DNA of 64,000 nucleotides from Hymenobacter sp. YC55 (GCF_029433095.1 NZ_JARNTX010000003.1:529893-593892); one strand, 5' to 3'; shown: positions 37,223-46,701, numbered from the stretch's first letter. Numbers and translations are program-made. The notes: generated from the sequence alone by a model not told the origin.

Positions 37223-37687
37223 TCAGTCGACTAGTTTAAAGACGATAGGTAAAGTGTAGGCCACGCGTACGGGACGGCCGTTGATGCGACCCGGCGTCCA
37301 CCAGGGCATAATTCGGACTAGGCGCAGTGCTTCCTCATCTAACCCGGCCCCGAGGCCGCGGACCACTTGCGGGTCCAGTAAGCGGCCTTCCTCGTCCACA
37401 ACGAATTGGACATGCACTTTGCCTTCAATGGCGTTGTGCGCTGCTTCTTTGGGGTACACCACCTTTTGCTTCAGAAATGCCAGTAAGGCCCCACTGCCGC
37501 CCGCAAAAGCCGGCATCGTATCGGCCGTGTGGTAGACTTGGGGTGCCCCAGTAGGCGTCGCGTTGGCAGTACTTCCTTCAGGGGCCGTAAGCGCAACGGG
37601 CGTGGCAACCATTCCCGCCATTGATTGGCTTAGCGCCGCCGGAGCGAGCAACACCAATCCAAACACACAAAAAGAAATATAACGCAT
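37223..37687 (-). CDS. TonB C-terminal-domain protein
   Basis: 154 residues with a signal peptide and a TonB C-terminal fold: VVYPKEAAHNAIEGKVHVQFVVDEEG, then VRIMPWWTPGRINGRPVRVAYTLPIVF. The usual N-terminal membrane anchor plus Pro-rich linker is missing, so it is probably periplasmic and not a normal energy-coupling TonB. It forms a two-gene unit with the CarboxypepD-reg protein downstream. Confidence 0.82.
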   Translation of the reverse strand: MRYISFCVFGLVLLAPAALSQSMAGMVATPVALTAPEGSTANATPTGAPQVYHTADTMPAFAGGSGALLAFLKQKVVYPKEAAHNAIEGKVHVQFVVDEEGRLLDPQVVRGLGAGLDEEALRLVRIMPWWTPGRINGRPVRVAYTLPIVFKLVD

Positions 37688-38134
37688 GCGAGATTCTATA
37701 ACTTAAGTAAGCAAATCTATCGGCTACCCTCTTGACTCTGAAGCAAATGACATTGTCATATTGTTGTGTTTGTGTGAAGTCGTGCCGTGATAAGCACACC
37801 ACACTTATGCTGATATACTCTTAGCTGTCAAACACTTGCTTGAAACATTGGTGTTGAGTCAGAACCGGTACAACGAAGAGTTCTGCCGCCGGCTGGCGCA
37901 ACGGCCGCTTCTTGCTACTAGTTGGGGCTGTGGCCGACTGGTAGCGCGTGCCGCAGATAGTGGATTTGGTTACAAAAAACCTGCTTAAAGTTAACTGTGC
38001 TGTTACGCCTCCCCAGACCTTTGCAACACCTTCTTATGCTGCTGCAAACACAGTGCTTGTGCGTTATCACTTAGGCGTAGCATTCACCACAGAAGCTAAC
38101 CCGCCCGAGTTGCGGGTGCCTACTTACATCAACC
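37688..38134. other. Gene-free stretch
   Basis: A short frame near 37855-37985 (QNRYNEEFCRRLAQRP) is reminiscent of coding sequence but too short to identify. Nothing else is seen. Confidence 0.3.
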
Positions 38135-39049
38135 ATGGCCAAGCCCTATATCATCGCGTCCATCTCCGAGTTGCACCGACTGCTGGAAATCGGCAAGCCC
38201 GAGCATCCCTTGGTGAGCGTCATCGACTTCTCGCACATCACCTGCTTTTCCGACGAGAAGCTGCGGAGCGTGGTCTACCACTTTTACTGCATCGCCCTGA
38301 AAAAGAATTTTCAGGGAAAAATGCGGTACGGGCAGAACTCGTATGATTTCGACGAAGGGGTGATGACCTTTTTTGCCCCCGGTCAGGTGGTTACCACCGA
38401 CATTGTCGACGGCTTGCACCTGACGGGTTGGTGGCTGGTGGTGCACCCGGACTTTATTGCCAGCTCAACTTTAGCTAAGAAAATCAAGGAGTACGATTTC
38501 TTCTCTTACGCCGTCAACGAGGCGCTGCACCTGTCGGAAAAAGAAGAAGGGGTCGTGGACTTTATCATCCAGACGCTGCAGCAGGAGTACCGCGCCGGCA
38601 TCGACTCCTTCAGCCACACCATCATCCTCTCGCACATCCAACTGCTGCTGGATTACTGCCAGCGGTTTTACAATCGGCAATTCCTGACGCGCCGGGTGGT
38701 GCACCACACGCTGCTGGAGAAGCTGGAGGCCTTGCTGACCTCGTATCTGGGCAGCGAGCAGTTAAGTGAAGTCGGCCCGCCCACAGTTCTCTACCTAGCC
38801 GAGCAGTTGGCCATGTCGCCCAACTACTTAAGCAGTTTGCTGAAAAGCTTGACCGGCCAGAACGCGCAGCAACACATTCACCAGCACTTGCTGGAAAAAG
38901 CGAAAACCGTACTGACAACCAGCGAGTTGAGCGTAAGTGAAATTGCTTTTTTGCTCGGCTTCCATCACCCGCAGTCGTTCACCCGCCTGTTCAAAACGAA
39001 AACCAGTCTCTCGCCGCTGGATTACCGCAAAGCTTATCGTCTAAACTAA
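38135..39049 (+). CDS. AraC-family regulator
   Basis: 304 residues. The N-terminal sensor region carries DEGVMTFFAPGQVV; the C-terminal double HTH has LYLAEQLAMSPNYLSSLLKS and LSVSEIAFLLGFHHPQSFTRLFK. This type is often located beside short-chain dehydrogenases, and an SDR gene follows on the same strand at 39393. The decayed copy at 46090 is related to this gene's DNA-binding end. Confidence 0.9.
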   Translation: MAKPYIIASISELHRLLEIGKPEHPLVSVIDFSHITCFSDEKLRSVVYHFYCIALKKNFQGKMRYGQNSYDFDEGVMTFFAPGQVVTTDIVDGLHLTGWWLVVHPDFIASSTLAKKIKEYDFFSYAVNEALHLSEKEEGVVDFIIQTLQQEYRAGIDSFSHTIILSHIQLLLDYCQRFYNRQFLTRRVVHHTLLEKLEALLTSYLGSEQLSEVGPPTVLYLAEQLAMSPNYLSSLLKSLTGQNAQQHIHQHLLEKAKTVLTTSELSVSEIAFLLGFHHPQSFTRLFKTKTSLSPLDYRKAYRLN

Positions 39050-39392
39050 GTTGTAGGCCTTACACGCTAAGAGGCTGGCTAGAAAAGCAACCCGTTGAGG
39101 GCTGAGGCCTGGCTTGTGCATCCAGCAAGCCCCGACCAAGGTGTTGAATGCCATGCGCTTGAAGTTAAGGCTAGGGGCGGCGCGCTTTCAAGCGCATGAT
39201 GCAGTACGCCAGTCAGCCTAGGGCCCGCATCCTACCTACTTCAGTGCTTTTTCTTAACGCAAACGAAGGCAACGCCTACCGCGCCGCGGGCCTCGGACTG
39301 CCCTCTAATCAACAAGTAGCAAACAATTAGTGCACTGCGCCGCGGCAGACAACTCTTGAGTACCCATAGTCTTTTCATACAGAATTAAACGC
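39050..39392. repeat. Gap with a 12-bp inverted repeat
   Basis: Arms CATGCGCTTGAA (39152-39163) and TTCAAGCGCATG (39187-39198) are exact reverse complements around 23 bases. It may end the AraC transcript or mark an old insertion. The rest of the gap shows nothing. Confidence 0.4.
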
Positions 39393-40172
39393 ATGTCAAC
39401 TACCTCGCAGAAAGTAGCCATTGTTACGGGCGGTGCCACGGGCATCGGCCGGGCCATTGCCCAAGCCTTAGTCGCCAACAACGTGGCCGTCGTTATTGCC
39501 GGCCGCGACCAGCAGCGCGGCGCCGCCGCCGCCGCTGAGCTAGGCGCCAACACTTTGTTTGTGCCCACCGACGTTAGCCAGGAAGGCGACGTGCAGCAAC
39601 TAATCGCCACCACCGTGGACCGCTACGGCCGTCTGGACTACCTCATCAATAATGCGGGCGTGGAAGCCGGCATGGGGGGCTTCGAGGGCACCGAAGCCGC
39701 CCTGATTGACAGCGTGCTGGCCGTCAACGTGAAGGGCGTGTTCCTGGCCATCAAGCACGCCGCCCCGGTAATGGCGCGCCAGCAGAGTGGCACCATCATC
39801 AACCTGGCTTCCTTTGTGGGCACCACCAACCCCATTCCGCAGGCTGCCATCTACGGGGCCAGCAAGGCCGCGGTGCTCAGCCTCACGCAAGCCGCGGCGG
39901 CGGGCTACGCCGACCAGAACCTACGCGTGTACGCCGTCTGTCCCTGGATGACCGACACGCCCATGGCTGACCGGCAGACCAACAGCGACCCAGCGGCCAA
40001 GGCGCAGTACGCGGCAGCCATCAACCCTAGCAAGCAGCTAGCCACCCCCGAAGACCTGGCCCGCGCCACAATTGACCTCTTGGAAGGCCGCACCGAACTG
40101 CCCAACGGCGAGGCCGTGCTGGTAGACCACGGCAGCGCCCTGAACCGGATAACGCCCATGACCGTGGCGTAA
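39393..40172 (+). CDS. Short-chain dehydrogenase/reductase
   Basis: 259 residues of classical SDR: cofactor motif TGGATGIG, NNAGVE, catalytic YGASK (YxxxK) and the C-terminal cap AVLVDHGSALN. It oxidises or reduces an unknown alcohol or carbonyl with NAD(P). It follows an AraC regulator. A decayed second SDR lies directly after it. Confidence 0.92.
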   Translation: MSTTSQKVAIVTGGATGIGRAIAQALVANNVAVVIAGRDQQRGAAAAAELGANTLFVPTDVSQEGDVQQLIATTVDRYGRLDYLINNAGVEAGMGGFEGTEAALIDSVLAVNVKGVFLAIKHAAPVMARQQSGTIINLASFVGTTNPIPQAAIYGASKAAVLSLTQAAAAGYADQNLRVYAVCPWMTDTPMADRQTNSDPAAKAQYAAAINPSKQLATPEDLARATIDLLEGRTELPNGEAVLVDHGSALNRITPMTVA

Positions 40173-40188
40173 AGTCCTGAGCAAATGC

Positions 40189-40590
40189 CGCGGCCGCGCT
40201 CATCCGGCAAAAGTTGAGCCGGCTCGACGTGCTAGTCAACAACGCGGCCACCGCTCACGCAGGTAAGCCCGGCCGCTCCTACCAAGAAATCAGATAGCAC
40301 AGCCGGGCGAGCGGCGCTCGACGAGGTACGGGCCGTCTTCGAAACCAACGTGTTCGGGGTTATTGCCGTTACGCTGCCTTTGGCCATCGAGCTGAAGTAA
40401 ATCAACATCAAGGTCAATGTGGCCAGTCCGGGCTACACGAAAATGGCGACGAGTAATTGCCAGGGAACTGCTACGGCCGAGCAAGGAACGCAGGACACGG
40501 TGCGGATGGTCCTTGATGTAGTCGGGCCAACGGGCACCTGCACCGGACCGGGGGCACGCTTCCCTAGTAGCCGGTGCCGAGGCATTACAA
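40189..40590 (+). pseudogene. Decayed short-chain dehydrogenase
   Basis: Frames read RQKLSRLDVLVNNAATAHAG, then after a stop and a frame change LDEVRAVFETNVFGVIAVTLPLAIELK, then after another stop INIKVNVASPGYTKMATSN. In order these are the NNAG strand, the NVFG helix and the NxxxPGYxxT loop of an SDR, with the catalytic YxxxK part deleted. Clearly non-functional. Confidence 0.75.
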
Positions 40591-40646
40591 CCGGTGCCAC
40601 CGATTAAACGCGCGGCCTCCTCCGGGGCGCCTACCCTATCCAAGTG

Positions 40647-40686
40647 AAAAAAGCCCCGCTCGGCTAGCTGCCGGCGGGGCTTTTTT
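40647..40686 (+). terminator. Rho-independent terminator
   Basis: Stem GCCCCGC / GCGGGGC extended by a run of A on the left and six T on the right (arms 40647-40659 and 40674-40686, 14-base loop). It would end transcripts from the SDR region before the glycosidase-like gene; because of the A-run it may work both ways. Confidence 0.85.
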
Positions 40687-40821
40687 GCGGGGTACGAGTT
40701 GCTTCTCCCACCCGGATGGCGTACGGCAATCAACTGGGCAACTACCTGCTTGCAAGCAGTTCTCGCCCACTTTTAGCATACCCTCTAGTATCTTGAGGCG
40801 ACACTTGGAATCCCGTAACCT

Positions 40822-42882
40822 ATGGCGTTAGCTTCTTTAAAGCATTGGCTGAGCGCGCAAGCCTCGCTGGTAGTACTATTCGTGTTGATTACCGGTGGCG
40901 TCACGCCCACGCAAGCGCAAGACTTTCAGCACCAGCAGGAGTTATTCTGGCACCCGAATACGGACAATAGCATCACCTGGGATCTGACCCGGGAAACAAG
41001 GCTGCCCCATGATGATAACATCGAACTGTCGGGCACGCAGATTTCCGGCATTATCCGCTACGAAGTCAACAAGGCCAAGCAACTGAAAATCACCCGCGAC
41101 ATTATCTTTCCGCAACTGCGCAAGTACACCAAAGCCAACGAGTCGCTGTACCGCGCTTACCTGCGCAACGACTACACCGATGACCTCTTGCCCGTTGTCA
41201 CCCTGGCCGACAAAAAGTACGAAGCCGGCGTGCTGGATTCCGTCAACATAAACGGCAAACTTTCCTTTTACTTCAAGGAAAGAGACGGCCTGACCCTGGT
41301 CCGCTCCTTCTTTCCCTCGATGACCGACCGGTGTCTGGTTGAAAAGTGGACCTTGCGTAACACCAGCAAGAAACCCTGTACGCTAGGAATTGGGGCCACC
41401 GAACTTAAACAAGTCGAGGTGGGGTGGCACGGCACGTACCACCGGCGCATCTTCACCGATGCCCAGCGACAAGTCACCTTGCCCCCAGGAGCGCACTATA
41501 CATTCGGGATTTACTTTCTGGCAACAATAAACGACGAACCCGAACCAGCCGTTTCCGTGGCCGCAATTGAACAAAGCCGCGATACGTTTCTTGATAGTAT
41601 GGCCGCTAATCTGCAGCTGCACTCGCCTGACCGGGTTATCAATACCTTGTTCTACTTCTCTAAGATCCGGGCCGCGGAAAGCATATTCCGCTCTAGATAC
41701 GGGCTGGTTCACTCCCCGGGTGGCGGCAACTATTACGTAGGAATCTGGGCCAATGACCAGGCAGAATACAGCGGCCCCTTCTTTCCTTATCTGGGGTATC
41801 AGGCCGGCCAGCAGGCGGCCATGAACGCCTACCGCATCTTTCAGCGCAACCTGCCCAAAGACGGCGGAAAAATATGGGCCTCTTTTGAAATGGACGTCAC
41901 CTTTCCCTTCGGGGAGCGAGACCGGGGCGATGCCGCCATGATTGCCTTCGGCGCCACGCACTTTCTGCTCGCTTCGGGCGACCTGAAAAAAAGCGAAGAG
42001 TTATGGCCCTTGCTTGCGTGGTGTTTGGAGTACTGCCGTAAACGCACCACGTCGGCGGGCGTCGTAGCCTCGGAAAGTGATGAGTTGGAAGGGCGTTTTC
42101 CGGCGGGCTCTGCCAATCTGGCCACCTCCTCCTTGTACTACGGGGCCTTGATCCAAGCGGCCCGGTTAGCGAAAGCCATGCACAAGCCAGCTGCCCTTAG
42201 CGCCACTTACCAGCAGCGGGCGAAGCTACTAGCCCAGGCGATTGAGCGGTATTTCGGAGCCGAGATGGAAGGCTTGCCTACGTACAAGTACTACAAGGAG
42301 AATACCACGCTCAGAAGCTGGATCTGCCTGCCTTTGGTAGTTAACCTAACCCAGCGCAAAGACGGCACGCTGGAGGCCTTATTCGATAAGTTGTGGTCGG
42401 CGAACGGCGTTTTGACCGAGCGTAAACCAGATACCAGCGCCCCCGCCGTATTCTGGGACCGGGGCAGCCTCTATGCGTTTCGCGGCGCGTTTAAAGCGGG
42501 CGCGGCCGATCGGGCCTTAGACCGCTTAACTTCCTATTCTACCACGCGGCTAACCGGGTTTCGGGTACCCTACGCCGTGGAAGCCTGGCCGGAGAATGGC
42601 ATGGCGCACCTTTCCGCCGAAAGCGCCTTGTATTGCAGGATATTCACCGAGGGTATCCTAGGCCTCGAACCAACCGGGTTCAACTCCTTCACCTTGCGCC
42701 CTAACTTGCCAGCCAAGTGGAACTATCTAGATATCAACAATATCCAGGCATTCAACACAACCTTCGCCGTTAACCTGCGCCGGAACAAGAATAAGCTCGA
42801 ATTACAGGTTGTTCAGAAGGGCAAGGTAATAGTGCAGCGGACGTTGCAAAGCAATAATACGGTTGAAGTCAGGTTAAGATAA
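40822..42882 (+). CDS. Six-hairpin glycosidase-like secreted protein
   Basis: 686 residues with signal peptide (cleavage near TQAQ). After a beta-rich N-terminal domain (to about 280) comes an (alpha/alpha)6-type region with YYVGIWANDQAEYSGPFFPYLGY, MDVTFPFGERDRGDAAMI, VVASESDELEGRFPAG, FWDRGSLYAFRGAF and the closing beta domain with LEPTGFNSFTLRPNLPAKW. The layout resembles GH78/GH95-like glycosidases, but I cannot name a family. Candidate acids are the Asp/Glu residues in ERDRGD and ESDELEG. Isolated gene without SusCD. Confidence 0.65.
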   Translation: MALASLKHWLSAQASLVVLFVLITGGVTPTQAQDFQHQQELFWHPNTDNSITWDLTRETRLPHDDNIELSGTQISGIIRYEVNKAKQLKITRDIIFPQLRKYTKANESLYRAYLRNDYTDDLLPVVTLADKKYEAGVLDSVNINGKLSFYFKERDGLTLVRSFFPSMTDRCLVEKWTLRNTSKKPCTLGIGATELKQVEVGWHGTYHRRIFTDAQRQVTLPPGAHYTFGIYFLATINDEPEPAVSVAAIEQSRDTFLDSMAANLQLHSPDRVINTLFYFSKIRAAESIFRSRYGLVHSPGGGNYYVGIWANDQAEYSGPFFPYLGYQAGQQAAMNAYRIFQRNLPKDGGKIWASFEMDVTFPFGERDRGDAAMIAFGATHFLLASGDLKKSEELWPLLAWCLEYCRKRTTSAGVVASESDELEGRFPAGSANLATSSLYYGALIQAARLAKAMHKPAALSATYQQRAKLLAQAIERYFGAEMEGLPTYKYYKENTTLRSWICLPLVVNLTQRKDGTLEALFDKLWSANGVLTERKPDTSAPAVFWDRGSLYAFRGAFKAGAADRALDRLTSYSTTRLTGFRVPYAVEAWPENGMAHLSAESALYCRIFTEGILGLEPTGFNSFTLRPNLPAKWNYLDINNIQAFNTTFAVNLRRNKNKLELQVVQKGKVIVQRTLQSNNTVEVRLR

Positions 42883-43021
42883 GCGTCGATTTACGAGGCA
42901 CCGGGCCTACTAGCTTACTTGCCATAAATTGGCAATACAAAACGCCTGAGTGCAGCATAAGCCGCATGAGGCAAAACAATAAGGGCTAATAAGCCTGCTT
43001 CTAAGAATCGGTCATTCAGCT

Positions 43022-43981
43022 ATGATAGTGCTTCGACAACTTCTCCTGCTCCTGCTAGTCCTCACCCTGAGTAATGGTGCGCGGGCTCAAACTACCAGCC
43101 CGTCAAAACAGCCGGACTTTCCGTTTGACTCCACCACGTCGCTGGCCGCCAGGGTGCATCCGCCTACTGCCACGGTGTTACAGCTGTTTCGGGATGCTGG
43201 CATGGCCCCAACCGAGCACTCCTTGACCGCAGCCGAACAAAGCAAGGTAGCGGCGGCTTTCGCGGCTTTACCCCCCTTGCATCAACGCATTCTTGGAAGC
43301 CACTTGCGCAGTATCAGCTTTCTGGACAACATGCCCAATACCGCTTTAACTTCCACCGTCAATCCGGGCGAGGCGCATCAGTTGTTTGACATAAGCTTTA
43401 GGGCCGAAATCCTGAGCCAGGATGTTTCCGAGTGGCTAACCTGGAAAGAAGCCACTTGCTTTGATACCACCCAATCCTCGTTAAGAGTAGCCATTCAGGC
43501 CGGCCACTTAAATGCCTTCCTGTACGTGTTGTTGCACGAGGCAACCCATGTAGTCGATGGCGCACTGGGCATAACCCCCAACAGCGCGCTTCCCGCAGGC
43601 GCCTTTTTGATTGATTCTCTCGCCACAAACTTTGTAAAGGGTAGTTGGGCTGGTCATAGTACGGTCGCAGCTGCTTACAAAAGCTCGTTGCTCGACGGCA
43701 TTGCCTTTCGGCGAGGGGGCCAGCTACTATCCGTTACAAAAGCTAAGGAGGCGTATCGAGCCCTCGAGAAAACACCCTTTGTTTCTCTTTACGGACGCAA
43801 CAGTTGGAATGAAGACCTAGCCGAATACTTAACGGTTTACCATTTCACCCAGAAGCTGAAACAGCCATTTACCATCACGATTCGGGACGGAAACCAGAAT
43901 GTGTATGCGTATCAGCCAATGAAGTCGAGGTTGGTCAGTAGGCGATTCAAATACATGAGCCAGTTTTACCGCACTAGTTGA
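43022..43981 (+). CDS. Secreted protein with HExxH motif, putative zinc peptidase
   Basis: 319 residues with signal peptide ending near ARAQT. VLLHEATHVVDG gives an HExxH zinc motif (His172, Glu173, His176), and WNEDLAEYLTVYHF downstream offers Glu264 or Glu268 as a third ligand, as in gluzincins. No known family is recognised. Codon use is slightly AT-richer than its surroundings. It is not in an operon. The peptidase role rests on the motif alone. Confidence 0.6.
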   Translation: MIVLRQLLLLLLVLTLSNGARAQTTSPSKQPDFPFDSTTSLAARVHPPTATVLQLFRDAGMAPTEHSLTAAEQSKVAAAFAALPPLHQRILGSHLRSISFLDNMPNTALTSTVNPGEAHQLFDISFRAEILSQDVSEWLTWKEATCFDTTQSSLRVAIQAGHLNAFLYVLLHEATHVVDGALGITPNSALPAGAFLIDSLATNFVKGSWAGHSTVAAAYKSSLLDGIAFRRGGQLLSVTKAKEAYRALEKTPFVSLYGRNSWNEDLAEYLTVYHFTQKLKQPFTITIRDGNQNVYAYQPMKSRLVSRRFKYMSQFYRTS

Positions 43982-44355
43982 TTGCTTTAAAATCAAGATT
44001 AGCTAGGTGACGGCTACGAGAGTGCGGGCACCTATCAGTGGCTCAACGGGGATATACTTTATCTTATAGCTGCCACTTATTGGGTAGCACAACGTTCACT
44101 TAAACGACTCCATGGGGCAGGTAGAGTTGTTATTTTATTAGTTCGATGATTAACTATTCAGTTACAAATTTGTCCCGAAAAACGCTCTAATACTGGGGCG
44201 GACATAACACAACCACTAGGCCGGACCCACCACTGCTAAGTTCCACCTACGCCGTCCACGGGCAATATTGGAACCGGTTTGCAGGCGCGACTAGTGGAAT
44301 GCGAAGATTTCGTAAATGAACCCTGTTGGTGCAAATTAAAATGCGTTGATTACAT
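43982..44355. other. Gene-free stretch
   Basis: AT-rich, without a convincing coding frame. The TetR start codon belongs at 44399, not at the upstream ATG at 44279. Confidence 0.35.
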
Positions 44356-44373
44356 TTGTACCAAACAGTACAA
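44356..44373. promoter_or_regulatory. TetR operator, upstream copy
   Basis: TTGTAC, six bases, GTACAA: a perfect dyad 25 bases before the TetR start. It shares TGTACCAAA with the larger dyad at 44997, so both are likely binding sites of the same regulator, giving self-repression here. Confidence 0.65.
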
Positions 44374-44398
44374 TAGATACTCTCGGCTCTGCATAGCT

Positions 44399-44983
44399 AT
44401 GACCGGAAGACCGAAGGCATTTGATGAGCACGAGGTTATTGACCGGGCGCAACGCGTTTTCTGGCGGCGTGGGTATACTGCCGCTTCCACGGAGGAACTA
44501 CTGGCCGCCATGGGCATTGGCAAGGGCAGCTTCTACCTGGCTTTTCCGGGCGGCAAAAAAGAGTTGTTTGAAAAATCAATACAGCAGTTCCATCGGGAGA
44601 GTTTTCGCCAACTAGAAGAGCTTGTGATGGCAAGCGCGCAGCCCGTAGAGGTGATAAAGGATTACTTCAGAGCAATTGCTACCGCCGCTCCGGAAGCCCA
44701 CGAAAGGGGTTGTTACCTGGCTAATTCAGTGATGGAAATGTCCTCGCTTGATCTACCATTGCAAAAGGCCGCCGGCCTACTCCTAAAACAGTTAGAGTCC
44801 TTATTTTTTACCGTTATTCAGCAAGCCAAGGCCAGTGGCCAGCTTACTAGCCCAATTGACGCGCGGCTGCTGGCCCAGCACCTGCTTACTCTTTGGAACG
44901 GGTTGAGCATAACCCGCCGCCTCTACCCGGATAATGCCCAGCTGCGTCAATTGGTTGACTTGCAGCTAACGGTATTGACGTAA
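44399..44983 (+). CDS. TetR-family repressor
   Basis: 194 residues from the ATG at 44399 (MTGRPKAFDEHEV); the upstream ATG at 44279 would start before the operator. N-terminal HTH with ALDE-type spacing (AASTEELLAAMGIGKGSFY) and a C-terminal ligand domain with RGCYLANSVMEMSS. Dyads sit just before it and between it and the hydrolase at 45079, so it probably represses both. Confidence 0.9.
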   Translation: MTGRPKAFDEHEVIDRAQRVFWRRGYTAASTEELLAAMGIGKGSFYLAFPGGKKELFEKSIQQFHRESFRQLEELVMASAQPVEVIKDYFRAIATAAPEAHERGCYLANSVMEMSSLDLPLQKAAGLLLKQLESLFFTVIQQAKASGQLTSPIDARLLAQHLLTLWNGLSITRRLYPDNAQLRQLVDLQLTVLT

Positions 44984-44996
44984 TTTTTTTACTCTC

Positions 44997-45018
44997 TTCT
45001 GTACCAAATGGTACAGAA
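44997..45018. promoter_or_regulatory. TetR operator, between regulator and hydrolase
   Basis: Arms TTCTGTACCA and TGGTACAGAA are exact reverse complements around AA: a 22-base perfect dyad 60 bases upstream of the hydrolase start. It repeats the core of the dyad at 44356. Confidence 0.75.
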
Positions 45019-45078
45019 TGGAACTTTGAATCCGTGGTGTTCTGCCACGCTTTGCACCCAATTTTTACTTTCTCAAGC

Positions 45079-45957
45079 ATGAACCCCCAAAACCGCATTC
45101 AGTACCGCACGGTGGCTGTGAATGGCCTTGATATCTTTTACCGCGAGGCGGGTCCGGCCGAGGCGCCGGTCTTGCTGCTCTTGCACGGCTTCCCAACCTC
45201 TTCGCACATGTTTCGCAACCTGATACCCCTACTGGCTGATCGCTACCGGGTGGTTGCGCCCGACCTGCCAGGCTTTGGCTTCACTACCTCGCCCCCAACG
45301 ACAGCGTTTGCCTACACCTTCGATCACCTGGCCGAGGTCATTGACCGCTTTACGCAGGTGCTGGGGCTGGCCCGGTACGCGCTTTACGTGTTCGACTATG
45401 GGGCGCCCGTGGGCTTCCGTCTGGCCCTAGCCCACCCCGAACGGGTCACAGCCCTGATCACCCAGAACGGCAATGCCTACGAAGAAGGCCTCAGTGGCGA
45501 ATGGGCAGCAGCCATCGCCTACTGGCAGCACCCCACCCCCGAAAACCGGGCTGTCCTACGCGAAATGCACACCTGGGACTTCATTCAGCTTCAGTACCGG
45601 CACGGCACCCCCGACCCCACGCAGGTGGCGCCCGAGGCCCCAGTGTTGGACTTCTGGGGCCTAAGCCGCGCCGGCTACGACGAAATGCAGCTTGACCTTA
45701 TCCTAGATTACCGCACCAACGTGGCGCTGTATCCGCGCTTTCAAGAATATTTTCGGTCCCAGCGCCCCCCAACGCTGGCCGTATGGGGCGAAAACGACCC
45801 CTATTTTCTACCCGCCGGCGCGCACGCCTACCGCCGCGACAACCCCGCCGCGCAGGTGCACCTGCTGCCGACTGGACACTTTGCCCTCGAAACGCACGTG
45901 GCCGAAATTGCGAGCCTCATCCGTGCTTTTCTACTGCCGGTGTTGGGAGAAGGGTAG
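45079..45957 (+). CDS. Alpha/beta hydrolase, haloalkane dehalogenase-like
   Basis: 292 residues from the ATG at 45079. Oxyanion motif LLHGFPTSSHMFRNL, APDLPGFGFT, and at the nucleophile elbow VFDYGAP with Asp106 in place of the usual Ser; His267 in TGHFALETH. An Asp nucleophile is found in haloalkane and fluoroacetate dehalogenases and epoxide hydrolases. Under the TetR operator it is probably induced by its substrate, which is unknown. Confidence 0.87.
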   Translation: MNPQNRIQYRTVAVNGLDIFYREAGPAEAPVLLLLHGFPTSSHMFRNLIPLLADRYRVVAPDLPGFGFTTSPPTTAFAYTFDHLAEVIDRFTQVLGLARYALYVFDYGAPVGFRLALAHPERVTALITQNGNAYEEGLSGEWAAAIAYWQHPTPENRAVLREMHTWDFIQLQYRHGTPDPTQVAPEAPVLDFWGLSRAGYDEMQLDLILDYRTNVALYPRFQEYFRSQRPPTLAVWGENDPYFLPAGAHAYRRDNPAAQVHLLPTGHFALETHVAEIASLIRAFLLPVLGEG

Positions 45958-46089
45958 CGCTTGTTTGATCTGGCTGCCACGCTAGTCAATCCCTTAGAAT
46001 CCATAGCTGCCAGCATCAACCTTGCGCGTGCACGTCCCGATGCATAGGATTGGTGCCTGCGCGACAGAAAGTGGTCATGCCAACTCCAC

Positions 46090-46238
46090 GTGTCACCAAC
46101 CTACTTGAGTGATTTGCTTCGCTCCCGCACCGGCTTCAACGCCTAGCAGGCACGCGTAGCGCGGGCCAAGGAGCCACTCGGCACCACCGCGCTGCGCATG
46201 ACGAAATTGCCTTTTTACTAGGCTATACGCACTCATAG
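46090..46238 (+). pseudogene. AraC-family HTH remnant
   Basis: Reads VSPTYLSDLLRSRTGFNA, then a stop; after a frame change DEIAFLLGYTHS and another stop. These are the two HTH halves of an AraC regulator close to the one at 38135 (MSPNYLSSLLKSLTG ... EIAFLLGF). No N-terminal domain remains. Confidence 0.7.
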
Positions 46239-46423
46239 CCCTTCAGTATAGTGTTAAGTAACACAAGTTCTAGTAGTCGTCCGTTCTCATCGTGCCTGAA
46301 TCAAGCAAGACTTGGCTACGGCCTTCTATATGGAAGCTTATCAAGTAGCTTTGCTCTTCACCTCGCCAGGCTCGGAGTACGTCTACTGGTCGTTTTTCCA
46401 GCAAGTGGCAACTTTTCAACCTC

Positions 46424-46660
46424 ATGCAGCAGCTTCGGCAGCATATTGCCCGCGTAGTACCCCTGACGGAAGAGGAGTTTGCCGTGGTACTCCGGCGGTT
46501 TAGTTGCCAGCAGTTCAAGAGGCACCACTTGTTAGTGCAAGTAGGCCAGCCAGTCAAATACAATTATTTCGTAGTAGAGGGGCTGTTGAAATTGATGTAT
46601 ACCGACGAGGCGGGCAAGCAGCACTCCGTTTCGCCAGAGAATACTGGTCCTGAACTTTTC
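46424..46660 (+). pseudogene. Crp/Fnr-family N-terminal fragment
   Basis: LTEEEFAVVLRRFSCQQF, HLLVQVGQPVKYNYFVVEGL and YTDEAGKQHSVS match the sensor domain of Bacteroidota Crp regulators (compare the gene at 33051). The frame then reads into the reverse-strand GNAT gene and the winged-helix end is absent. The right boundary is approximate. Confidence 0.65.
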
Positions 46661-46701
46661 GGTACCGGCCGTGCCGACGACCGGATTATCCAGTACATAT
46701 T

